DNA of 6,146 nt from an uncultured bacterium. GTDB lineage: Bacteria > Bacillota > Clostridia > Oscillospirales > Oscillospiraceae. Location of the stretch: NCBI GenBank assembly GCA_949288405.1, contig CASEKM010000267.1, positions 1-6,146 on the forward strand, in the 5' to 3' direction. Below are positions 1 to 6,146 of this stretch, piece after piece. The translations under genes and the position numbers were made by a program. Below the pieces are notes generated by a model. The model saw only the letters and a list, made by a program, of their open reading frames with translations, was not told the origin of the DNA and searched no databases. Every line of letters begins with the position of its first letter. Positions within the stretch are counted from its first letter, which is position 1.

Positions 1-1041
1 AGGACCCGGCGCGGCCGCGGCCTGTTTTTTAAATTTTACGTCTTTTTGGTGTTCTGCTCCGCCATTGTGGTGGGCCTGTACATCGCCCACGCCCTGCTGG
101 TCCAGCCCCCCGCCATCCCACAGCCGGAGGCCCCGGACGCCGCCGGAGAGCCCAGCGTGGTGACCCCCGTGAGCGACCCGGAGGACCCCAACGCCCTGGT
201 GCGCCGGGACGGGGTGTATAACTTCGTCCTGCTGGGCAAGGACGTGGACAGCAGCAACACCGACACCATCATCCTGGTGAGCTTTGACACCGTCCAGGGG
301 AAGATCGGCATGATCTCCATTCCCCGGGACACGGCGGTGAACCGCACCTGGACCACTCAGACCGCCAAAATCAACTACGCCTACCACAACGGCGGCCCCG
401 ATGTGCTCATGGAGGAGATCCAGCAGACCTTCGGAGTGCCGGTGGACTACTACGTCCACGTGGACCTGAAGGGGTTCATCGCCCTGGTGAACGAGCTGGA
501 CGGCGTGGACATCGAGGTTCCCCTGGACATGAACTACGACGACCCGGTGCAGGGCCTGCACATCCACTTCAGCGCCGGCTATCAGCACCTGGACGGCCAG
601 GAGACCATGGAGGCGGTGCGCTACCGCCACGACAACAAGAGCAGCCCCAACTACATGTCCAACCAGTGGTACACCGACGTGCAGCGGGGGGAGTTCCAGC
701 GCCAGGTGCTGGTCACCCTGGCCAAGAAGGTGGTCTCCTGGAACTCCCTGACCAAGGTGACCTCCTTCCTGGACATCTTCAACTCCTACGTGGAGACCAA
801 CCTCCCCGCCGACGATATGCTCTACTTCGCCGAGCAGGCCCTGAAGCTGGACCTGTCCACCGCCGTTCAGCAGGGCAGCCTCACCGGCCGGGGGGACGGG
901 CGCATCCCCGGCTATAAGTGGGGAGGCACCACCAACTACGTCTATCAGGCGGAGGACATCCTGCCCACCCTGAACCAGCTGGTCAACCCCTACACCCGGG
1001 ACCTGACCGCCGACGACCTGGACCTGCCCACGGCGGGATGA
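1..1041 (+). CDS. LCP (LytR-CpsA-Psr) family cell-wall glycopolymer ligase, 5' partial
   Basis: The reading frame is open from the first base, so the true start is left of the window; the GTG at 46 is an internal codon inside the membrane segment. The visible N-terminus is basic (RTRRGRG), followed by one hydrophobic helix at about nt 22-102, giving a single-pass anchor with the catalytic part outside the cell. A Pro/Glu-rich linker follows. The LCP domain starts near nt 217 (YNFVLLGKD) and shows the family landmarks: SNTDTIILVSFD, the IPRDT motif at nt 319-333, KINYAYHNGG, a DYYVHVDLKGF strand, LDGVDIEVP, and a late YRHD...GEFQRQ stretch with the conserved Arg/Gln. LCP enzymes transfer undecaprenyl-linked glycopolymers (teichoic acid or capsule-like) onto peptidoglycan; the actual polymer here cannot be told. 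The C-terminal tail after about nt 880 has no recognised domain. The gene ends 22 nt before a strong terminator. Confidence 0.93.
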   Translation, partial: RTRRGRGLFFKFYVFLVFCSAIVVGLYIAHALLVQPPAIPQPEAPDAAGEPSVVTPVSDPEDPNALVRRDGVYNFVLLGKDVDSSNTDTIILVSFDTVQGKIGMISIPRDTAVNRTWTTQTAKINYAYHNGGPDVLMEEIQQTFGVPVDYYVHVDLKGFIALVNELDGVDIEVPLDMNYDDPVQGLHIHFSAGYQHLDGQETMEAVRYRHDNKSSPNYMSNQWYTDVQRGEFQRQVLVTLAKKVVSWNSLTKVTSFLDIFNSYVETNLPADDMLYFAEQALKLDLSTAVQQGSLTGRGDGRIPGYKWGGTTNYVYQAEDILPTLNQLVNPYTRDLTADDLDLPTAG

Positions 1042-1063
1042 CCCGCCTTCCGCCAAACAGCGA

Positions 1064-1100
1064 AAAACCCGCCCGGAACCCAAGGTTCCGGGCGGGTTTT
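1064..1100. terminator. Bidirectional Rho-independent terminator between convergent genes
   Basis: A perfect 17-bp inverted repeat (left arm 1064-1080, right arm 1084-1100) closes on a 3-nt CAA loop. The stem core is GC-rich (CCCGCCCGGAACC) and the outer four pairs are A:T. This gives a TTTT run at the end of the + transcript and five T (opposite A1063-1067) at the end of the - transcript. It begins 22 nt after the LCP stop codon and lies 14 nt beyond the stop of the zinc-ribbon gene, so it can end both transcripts. Confidence 0.93.
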
Positions 1101-1114
1101 CTGCTGTTGCCGGG

Positions 1115-1585
1115 TCACGCCTGGGGCGGCTGGAGCCGGGTGCCGCACTTGGTGCAGAACATGGCCCCCTCCATCACCGCCGCGCCGCAGCTGGGACACA
1201 CCGGGCCGGCGGGCTCCTCCCGCCGGGGCAGCTCGGGCAGGGCGGCGCTGCACTTGCAGCAGAAGCTGGCGTCGCTGGGGTTCTCATAGCCGCAGCTGGG
1301 GCACACCTTGATCTGGCGGATGCGCTGGATGTCCGCCTTGATCTGGTCCATCTCCGCCATGGCCGCGTCGATCTCCCCGCACAGGGGGGCCAGCGCCTCC
1401 TCCGGCTGGCCCCTGTGGAGGGCGTAGTACTGCTCGCCCACCTTGGCGTACAGCTCCTGAACGGCCTTGTTCAGCTCCCCGGTGCGCATGTTGAGCTTGG
1501 TGATGTCGGCCAGCTCATTGGCCTTCTGCATGGTCTTCTGCCCCGTCTTGGACAGCTTCGCCCCCAGATCGTCCAAAAATGCCAT
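1115..1585 (-). CDS. Double zinc-ribbon protein with N-terminal coiled-coil region
   Basis: This 156-residue protein has two halves. Residues about 1-93 are charged and helix-forming, with a likely coiled coil (KTGQKTMQKANELAD through AEMDQIKADIQRIRQ). They resemble the N-terminal helical part of many small Clostridia zinc-ribbon proteins. Residues 95-112 and 130-147 are two treble-clef-like zinc ribbons, each with CxxC pairs: C95/C98 with C109/C112, and C130/C133 with C144/C147. All eight ligands are present. There is no signal peptide or membrane helix, so it is probably cytoplasmic. The start is supported by AAAGGAG (nt 1594-1600 on the opposite strand) 8 nt upstream of the ATG, and by a near-consensus promoter further up. 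It appears monocistronic. The function is unknown; zinc ribbons of this kind often mediate protein or nucleic-acid contacts, but nothing here decides which. Confidence 0.88.
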   Translation of the reverse strand: MAFLDDLGAKLSKTGQKTMQKANELADITKLNMRTGELNKAVQELYAKVGEQYYALHRGQPEEALAPLCGEIDAAMAEMDQIKADIQRIRQIKVCPSCGYENPSDASFCCKCSAALPELPRREEPAGPVCPSCGAAVMEGAMFCTKCGTRLQPPQA

Positions 1586-1593
1586 TCTGATCG

Positions 1594-1600
1594 CTCCTTT
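1594..1600 (-). promoter_or_regulatory. Ribosome binding site of the zinc-ribbon gene
   Basis: Read on the - strand, AAAGGAG sits 8 nt before the ATG at 1585. This is a strong Shine-Dalgarno match that fixes the start codon. Confidence 0.85.
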
Positions 1601-1670
1601 TCTTCCGCGAAGTCCTCCGCGGCGTGTTGTCCTCCGCCCAGGGCGGAAATTACAGGTTATTTTCAGCCCT

Positions 1671-1699
1671 ATTATACGGGATTTCTCCCGTCATTTCAA
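1671..1699 (-). promoter_or_regulatory. Sigma-A-type promoter of the zinc-ribbon gene with an inverted repeat in its spacer
   Basis: On the - strand, TTGAAA (nt 1694-1699) and a perfect TATAAT (nt 1671-1676) are separated by exactly 17 nt, close to the vegetative sigma-factor consensus. Transcription would begin near 1664, giving a leader of about 79 nt. The spacer contains a perfect 6-bp inverted repeat, ACGGGA-GAAA-TCCCGT (nt 1676-1691), centred between the two promoter boxes, where a bound repressor would block polymerase. A second short inverted repeat, TCCGCC/GGCGGA with a 3-nt loop (nt 1633-1647 region), lies in the predicted leader. The promoter call is strong; the operator role is inferred from position only. 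Confidence 0.82.
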
Positions 1700-1799
1700 C
1701 TAAAATCGACGGCGGAGGGGAAAATCCAGGTGTGCAGCCTGCAAAAACGGGCCGGGCGGGCCGCTCCGCCCCTGTGGTGGAGAACGGCCGCTTTTCCGC

Positions 1800-1828
1800 T
1801 TTTCATTTTCCGGCTTTTGTGCTAGACT
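1800..1828 (+). promoter_or_regulatory. Probable extended -10 promoter of the giant HD/nucleotidylyltransferase gene
   Basis: A TAGACT box (nt 1823-1828, 4 of 6 to TATAAT) is preceded by TGC, giving the TGn extended -10 signature. A weak TTTTCA -35 box (nt 1800-1805, 4 of 6 to TTGACA) lies 17 nt upstream. Transcription would start near 1835, leaving a leader of about 39 nt before the ATG at 1874. The local AT-rich stretch contrasts with the GC-rich surroundings. No better promoter was seen between the two divergent genes on this strand. Confidence 0.55.
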
Positions 1829-1849
1829 GTTTACAAGATTTTTCCGGCT
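1806..1849 (+). repeat. 10-bp direct repeat flanking the -10 box
   Basis: TTTTCCGGCT occurs at 1806-1815, inside the promoter spacer, and again at 1840-1849, just after the predicted start of transcription. The copies are 34 nt apart start to start. A third copy missing one G (TTTTCCGCT) lies at 1792-1800. Placement around the core promoter would suit a regulator that binds two sites, but chance similarity in a T/C-rich stretch cannot be excluded. Confidence 0.45.
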
Positions 1850-1856
1850 GGACAAG

Positions 1857-1865
1857 AAAGGCGGG
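1857..1865 (+). promoter_or_regulatory. Imperfect ribosome binding site of the giant gene
   Basis: AAAGGCGGG lies 8 nt before the ATG at 1874. It matches the AAAGGAGG consensus except for C in place of A, and its spacing is ideal. It supports the 1874 start. Confidence 0.6.
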
Positions 1866-1873
1866 ATCGAACG

Positions 1874-4800
1874 ATGTATGAAAAGCAGATCCGAACCATT
1901 ACCGCGCAGGTAGCCGAGGCGCTGGCGGAACAGCGGCTGCCCTTTGCCAAGGATAAGAAGACCGCCATGGCCCTGCTGCGCACCCCCGGCTGGGCGGAGG
2001 AGCTCTCCCAGCTGCTGCCCATCCGCCGCCGTCTGGAGTGCGGGGAGGTGCTGGAGCTGTGCGCCCCCATCCTGCCCAAGCTGTCCCCCGCCCCGGAGGA
2101 CGGCTGGCTGGCCTTCTGCTACCGGTATGTGCGCTCCCTTCTCTACCCCGAGGGGAACTTCGCCCCCGACGCCGCCGAGTACGAGGACGGGGCCCGGTTC
2201 TTCCTCACCGTCCTCCAGACCCTGCTGGACCTGGAGCGCCAGGCCATGCCCTTCGACCCCCTGGTGGACTTCCAGTTCCTCACCTATGAGGAGTACCGGG
2301 ACTGCGACTGCGGCCGGGAGTACGAGCGCTTCCTCTACCACTTCCGCACCGAGTATGTGTACGAGCTCATGCGCCTGGGGGCGGAGGTCACCCCCTTCCG
2401 CACCCTGGGCCACATCGCCGGGGTCCACCACATCGCCATGACCGCCGCCCGGGGCCTCCAGGCCGCCGGGGTGGATGTGGACCTGGCTCTGGTCTCCGGG
2501 GCCGCCGCCGCCCACGACATCGGCAAGTTCGGCTGCCGCCCCGGGGAGCGGGTGCCCTACCTCCACTACTACTACACCGACCAGTGGCTGCTGGGGCGGC
2601 ACATGGAGGGCATCAGCCACATCGCCGCCAACCACTCCACCTGGGACCTGGAGCTGGAGTCCCTGTCGGTGGAGTCCCTGTGCCTCATCTACGCCCTGGA
2701 CCAGTCCTTCCAGGTGATCTTGTCCAAGCTGGACAACGTGGACAGCAGCAAGCGCCGCCGGTATGAGTTTGTGTACAGCAAGCTCCACGATTTTGAGGAC
2801 TATATGCGCTCCCTGGGGGTGGACGTGGACCTGACCGGCACCCCCGGCACCCCCGCCCCCCACAAGGACCCCGCCCTCATGGGCCCCGACGAGACGGTGG
2901 AGGGCCTCATCCTCCTGTCGGTGGGCCACAACATCCGCATGATGCACATTCTGTCCAACGAGCGCAAGTTCGGCAACATCATCGAGGCCGCCCGCTCCAC
3001 CAAGGACTGGAAGCAGCTGCGGGCCTATCTGAACATCTTCCAGGAGTACTTCACCTATCTGTCCGCCCGCCAGAAGACCCAGGCCCTCACTTTCCTCTAC
3101 GAGCTGCTGGTCCACCGGGAGGGCGACATCCGGCGGCAGGCCGCCTACCTCATCGGCCGGATCATCGCCCTGTTCCACCTGGTCTACCGCAAGGAGCTCC
3201 CCGACGACGTGGACAGCGACCCGGCGGCGGAGGTGCCCTTCACCCTGTGGGAGCAGTACCTGGACATGATCATCTACCCCGACCACAAGACCACCCAGCA
3301 GCAGCGCAACCACATCGGCTATACCCTGAAGCTGGTGGTGGGGGCCATGCTGGAGCACGCCCGGCCGGTGGACATCCCCCGGTTCGTGGGGGCCTTCCTG
3401 AAATACTTCCAGCGGCCGGAGGAGAAGGACGAGAACACCGCCTTCACCCTGCTGGACGCCGCCCGCTACCTGCCCCAGCAGTATTACACCCCGGAGATGC
3501 GCAGCCGGGTCATCGAGTTTGCCGGCCACTGGGCCCAGTCCCGGAACCTGCGCATGGAGACCGCCGCCCTCCAGTTCCTGCGCTCGGCGGAGCGCCCCCT
3601 CCAGCGGGGGGACCCCCAGCTGAAGCGGATCGTGGAGCTGGCCCGGGCGGTGCCCCCCAACAGCCTGCCCGTCACCTTCCTCCAGTACCGGATCCTGGCC
3701 CGGGCCGGGGAGGACACCTCCTACCACAAGCACATCCTCTATGACCAGGACATCACCAGCGAGGTCTTCCTGGACAACCTGAAGACCGCCACCCACTGGG
3801 GTGTCAAGTCGGTGGGCGTGGAGCTCCTGCGGGACCAGGTGGAGCACGGCATGATGGAGCATATCCTTCACATCTGCACCCACTTCTCCAACCTGATCAA
3901 GGTGTCCGAGCGGGTGGTGGTCCGCCACGACGCCGGCGCCGCCCTGGTGCGCATCCTGCCCCTGCTGCGCCGGGACCAGCGCAACGAGGTGGTGGTGGAG
4001 CTGGGCAAGGGCCTGGAGATGGGACAGTACGAGATCTCCAAGTACATCCCGGAGTACCTGGGCCAGGCGGCCCTGTACCTGTTCCCCAGCGAGCTGGACG
4101 AGCAGGTGCTGTGGCTCAAGACCCTGCTGGGCTCCCCCAACGACTCGGCGGTGTCCGGGGCCCTGAACACCATCGGCGTGCTCCTGCAGCACTACCCCGC
4201 CTACCGGGAGCGGTTCTCCCAGTCCAGCGAGAGCTATGAGCAGCGGCGGCAGGAGCTGCTGGGCCTGCTGCTCCAGGGGCTGGCCCACTACCGGCCCGCG
4301 GTGCGCCAGGAGGCCCTGCTGGTCACCGGCAACCTGCTCTTTGAGAGCAACATCCTCCCCATGGAGGAGAAGGCCCACCTGTTCTCCCTCAGCTACCGCA
4401 AGCTCCTCTTCCTGATCCAGGAGACCCCGGTGCAGGACGACACCATGACCTTCTTCTACCGGGCGGCCGCCCTGGCGGACATCAACCGGTTCATCTCCCT
4501 GTGGCGGCTGGACCACGGGCCCTTCTCCTTCCTGCGCCCCCAGAAGATCGCCTTCTTCCCCGGCACCTTCGACCCCTTCACCCTGTCCCACAAGGGCATC
4601 GTCCACGCCATCCGGGACCTGGGCTTCGAGGTGTACCTGGCGGTGGACGAGTTCTCCTGGTCCAAGAAGGCCCAGCCCCACCTGATCCGCCGGCAGATCG
4701 TCAACCTGTCGGTGGCCGGAGACTTCCACGTCCACCTGTTCCCCGACGAGATCCCGGTGAACATTGCCAACCCCGCAGACCTGAAGCGCCTGCGGGAGCT

Positions 4801-5368
4801 GTTCCCCTATCAGGAGGTGTACCTGGTGGCGGGCAGCGACGTGGTGGCCCACGCCTCCTCCTATCAGGACCCGCCCCGGGACTGGTCCATCCACTCCATG
4901 AACCACATCATCTTCCGCCGGGCGGGGGAGGCCCCCCTCCCCGACGACCTGCCCATCACCGGCAAGGTCATCCAGCTCCAGCTGCCCCCCCATCTGGAGG
5001 ACATCAGCTCCACCCGCATCCGGGAGAATGTGGACCTGAACCGGGACATCTCCAATTTGATCGACCCGGTGATCCAGGACTTTATCTATCAAAACGGCCT
5101 GTACCTGCGGGACAGCCAGGACAAGCCCATGGTGAACAGCACCACCCTCTCGGGAGGCCGTCCGCGCCGGCATCCTCCAGGGCCGGGACCGGATCGTGCT
5201 GCTGCGCTCCAGCCAGGAGGGCAAGCTGCTGGGCTTTGTGAGCTTCCGGTACCTGTCCGCCACCCATCTCTTCGGCGCCCTGCGGGACACCGGGCTGGCC
5301 AACCGCATCCGCCTGCGCTCGGCGGGGACCACCCTGCTCATCACCGCGGCGGCGGCGGACACCTCTGA
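1874..5368 (+). CDS. HD-domain / HEAT-like / NadD-like nucleotidylyltransferase multidomain protein, N-terminal part of a frameshifted giant gene
   Basis: Genuine sequence covers residues 1-1093. Residues 1-175 are a helical region with no recognised family. Residues about 175-285 form an HD phosphohydrolase domain with plausible metal ligands H185, H214-D215 (HDIGK), H243, H249 or H254, and D276. Residues about 330-880 are helical and HEAT-like, for example around H414-R429 and H805-F823. Residues 889-1087 resemble NadD-type adenylyltransferases: FPGTFDP (895-901), TLSH (903-906) where the family has H/TxGH, and ISSTRIR (1044-1050) followed by the usual final helix ending NGLYL. HD (YqeK) and NadD are neighbours or fusions in many Firmicutes, so nucleotide or dinucleotide turnover is a reasonable inference, but the substrate is unknown. 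After S1093 (TCG at 5150-5152) one extra base shifts the frame. The remaining codons to the TGA at 5366-5368 give a Pro/Arg/Gly-rich nonsense tail. The protein continues in the +1 frame from 5154. Confidence 0.88.
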   Translation: MYEKQIRTITAQVAEALAEQRLPFAKDKKTAMALLRTPGWAEELSQLLPIRRRLECGEVLELCAPILPKLSPAPEDGWLAFCYRYVRSLLYPEGNFAPDAAEYEDGARFFLTVLQTLLDLERQAMPFDPLVDFQFLTYEEYRDCDCGREYERFLYHFRTEYVYELMRLGAEVTPFRTLGHIAGVHHIAMTAARGLQAAGVDVDLALVSGAAAAHDIGKFGCRPGERVPYLHYYYTDQWLLGRHMEGISHIAANHSTWDLELESLSVESLCLIYALDQSFQVILSKLDNVDSSKRRRYEFVYSKLHDFEDYMRSLGVDVDLTGTPGTPAPHKDPALMGPDETVEGLILLSVGHNIRMMHILSNERKFGNIIEAARSTKDWKQLRAYLNIFQEYFTYLSARQKTQALTFLYELLVHREGDIRRQAAYLIGRIIALFHLVYRKELPDDVDSDPAAEVPFTLWEQYLDMIIYPDHKTTQQQRNHIGYTLKLVVGAMLEHARPVDIPRFVGAFLKYFQRPEEKDENTAFTLLDAARYLPQQYYTPEMRSRVIEFAGHWAQSRNLRMETAALQFLRSAERPLQRGDPQLKRIVELARAVPPNSLPVTFLQYRILARAGEDTSYHKHILYDQDITSEVFLDNLKTATHWGVKSVGVELLRDQVEHGMMEHILHICTHFSNLIKVSERVVVRHDAGAALVRILPLLRRDQRNEVVVELGKGLEMGQYEISKYIPEYLGQAALYLFPSELDEQVLWLKTLLGSPNDSAVSGALNTIGVLLQHYPAYRERFSQSSESYEQRRQELLGLLLQGLAHYRPAVRQEALLVTGNLLFESNILPMEEKAHLFSLSYRKLLFLIQETPVQDDTMTFFYRAAALADINRFISLWRLDHGPFSFLRPQKIAFFPGTFDPFTLSHKGIVHAIRDLGFEVYLAVDEFSWSKKAQPHLIRRQIVNLSVAGDFHVHLFPDEIPVNIANPADLKRLRELFPYQEVYLVAGSDVVAHASSYQDPPRDWSIHSMNHIIFRRAGEAPLPDDLPITGKVIQLQLPPHLEDISSTRIRENVDLNRDISNLIDPVIQDFIYQNGLYLRDSQDKPMVNSTTLSGGRPRRHPPGPGPDRAAALQPGGQAAGLCELPVPVRHPSLRRPAGHRAGQPHPPALGGDHPAHHRGGGGHL
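5150..5156 (+). other. Single-base frameshift within the giant gene
   Basis: The upstream frame reads ACC ACC CTC TCG and then breaks into GGA GGC CGT. Dropping one G from the GGG run at 5152-5154 gives TCG GAG GCC GTC CGC. That restores a continuous protein (TTLSEAVRAGILQGRD) which runs to the window edge. The downstream frame has a stop (TGA, 5133-5135) just upstream and no convincing start of its own nearby. The simplest reading is a one-base insertion, either real or a sequence error, rather than a gene boundary. Confidence 0.82.
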
Positions 5369-6146
5369 CCCCCTGCGGGACTATCTGCACCTGCTGTTCA
5401 CCGAGGTGCTGGCCCAGGCCCTCACCGACGACTGCATCTACGGGGTGTACCGCCCCTACGGCGCGCCCCCGGATGAGGTCCTCTCCGACGTGCTGGCCCG
5501 CCAGGGCTTCCTCCACCGGGAGGCGGACTTCGACCTGTGGGAGGTGGACATGAGCGCCCCCACCGTGCTCATCCAGAACCTGGAGACCACCATTCAGGAG
5601 CCCCTGTGCCGCAACCCCAAGGTACTCGCTGCCATTCAGCGGGGCCACAAGCGGCTCCAGCTGGCCCTCACCAAGCTGTACCCCCGCTTCCTGGTGCTCA
5701 CCCTGTCCTCGGACATCATCCACCAGCGGCTGCTGGAGATGATTACCTCCTACAACGAGGTACCCTCCGTCCCCACCACCCCCCGGAAATTGGGGAAAAA
5801 TATGTGCGTCCCCTACGGAAAGATGCTCCGGGGCAAGATCGTCCCCAACACGGTGACCAAGATCAAGTCCTTCAACCGGCCGGTCATCCTGGTGGACGAC
5901 ATCATGCACCCCGGCTTCCGCATCCAGGCCCTGGACCCCATCCTCCGGGAGGAGAATGTGGACATCCGCATGGTGCTGGTGGGCCTGCTGTCCGGCCACG
6001 GCCGGGACCTGATGGACGCCCAGGGGCGGCCGGTGGACGCGGTGTATTACCTGCCCCGGCTGCGGGAGTGGTTCGTGGAGTCCACCCTGTACCCCTTCAT
6101 CGGCGGCAACACCGTCCGCCGCTCCGCCCCGCCGGTGCCCGGCCTG
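5154..6146 (+). CDS. GNAT-like acetyltransferase plus phosphoribosyltransferase-like C-terminal part of the giant gene, 3' partial
   Basis: This frame is open for 331 codons to the right edge, with no stop, and shows the same codon style as the upstream part. The first 130 codons or so look like a GNAT fold: a VLLRSS...GKLLGFVSF strand pair, a central TTLLITAAAAD strand, a helix, and a closing VLARQGFLHREADFDLWEVDM typical of the GNAT C-terminus. The next 200 resemble a type I phosphoribosyltransferase, with a hydrophobic strand plus acidic pair, VILVDDI, at nt 5883-5903 and a later strand MVLVGLLSG. In classical enzymes the acidic pair leads into a TG-containing PRPP loop; here it reads DDIMHPGF, so PRPP binding may be altered or lost. 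Both calls rest on short motifs and are less sure than the HD and NadD-like calls. The stretch most likely continues the 1874 gene and is not an independent one: no ATG with a ribosome binding site precedes it in frame. Confidence 0.75.

Noticed and set aside
46..48. GTG at 46 as the start of the LCP gene
   Set aside because: The frame is open to base 1 and encodes a basic stretch and the first half of the membrane helix. Starting at 46 would cut the helix, and no ribosome binding site precedes it.
1032..1047. GGCGGG/CCCGCC inverted repeat over the LCP stop codon
   Set aside because: It is a 6-bp stem with a 4-nt loop and no T-run, in very GC-rich sequence. The strong terminator 17 nt further on explains termination.
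5150..5156. Programmed +1 ribosomal frameshift
   Set aside because: There is no slow stop codon, no recognised slippery motif such as that of prfB, and no stimulatory upstream Shine-Dalgarno sequence placed for it. An indel in a G run is simpler, though conservation in relatives could reopen this.
5215..5240. Separate downstream gene starting at GTG 5238 with AGGAGG at 5215-5220
   Set aside because: The spacing of 17 nt is too long. The GTG lies inside the first GNAT-like strand pair, and the coding sense clearly extends upstream to the frameshift.
1700..5362. Very long open frame on the - strand, antisense to the giant gene
   Set aside because: It is a by-product of strong G/C third-position bias in the + strand gene. 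The product is rich in V, G, Q, H and L with no domain pattern, while the + strand product has clear family motifs.
5082..5999. Long open frame on the - strand opposite the 3' part of the giant gene
   Set aside because: It has the same biased, domain-free composition, and the + strand frame across it shows GNAT-like and PRTase-like motifs.

Overview
The window is GC-rich, with most third codon positions G or C. Its gene types and consensus sigma-A-like promoter suggest a high-GC member of the Clostridia, such as the Oscillospiraceae of the gut (Flavonifractor/Lawsonibacter-like). That placement is inferred from style and gene content, because no rRNA or other marker is present.

Layout: (1) Positions 1-1041, + strand, hold the main body of a LytR-CpsA-Psr (LCP) cell-wall ligase whose start lies left of the window. 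(2) Positions 1064-1100 are a perfect 17-bp hairpin with T-runs on both strands, serving as a shared terminator for two convergent genes. (3) Positions 1115-1585, - strand, encode a small protein with an N-terminal helical/coiled-coil half and two C-terminal zinc ribbons. (4) Positions 1586-1873 are a divergent intergenic region. It has a near-consensus promoter driving the zinc-ribbon gene (TTGAAA-17-TATAAT, with a 6-bp inverted repeat inside the spacer) and a weaker extended -10 promoter driving the rightward gene (with a 10-bp direct repeat on either side of the -10). (5) From 1874 to the right edge runs one giant coding unit of at least 1424 codons, interrupted by a one-base frameshift at about 5152-5154.

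The giant gene is the interesting part. It joins an HD-type phosphohydrolase domain (metal-ligand pattern intact), a long helical HEAT-like scaffold, a nucleotidylyltransferase domain resembling NadD (GTFDP and ISSTxIR motifs), a GNAT-like acetyltransferase region and a phosphoribosyltransferase-like region with a VILVDDI motif. HD and NadD-like activities are already linked in bacteria through the nadD-yqeK gene pair. Here they appear to sit in one polypeptide with two further nucleotide- or CoA-related modules, which suggests a multifunctional nucleotide or cofactor metabolism or repair enzyme of unknown substrate. The frameshift may be a real lesion or a sequence error; the downstream frame keeps its coding character to the window edge. 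No mobile element, CRISPR array, tRNA or rRNA was seen.
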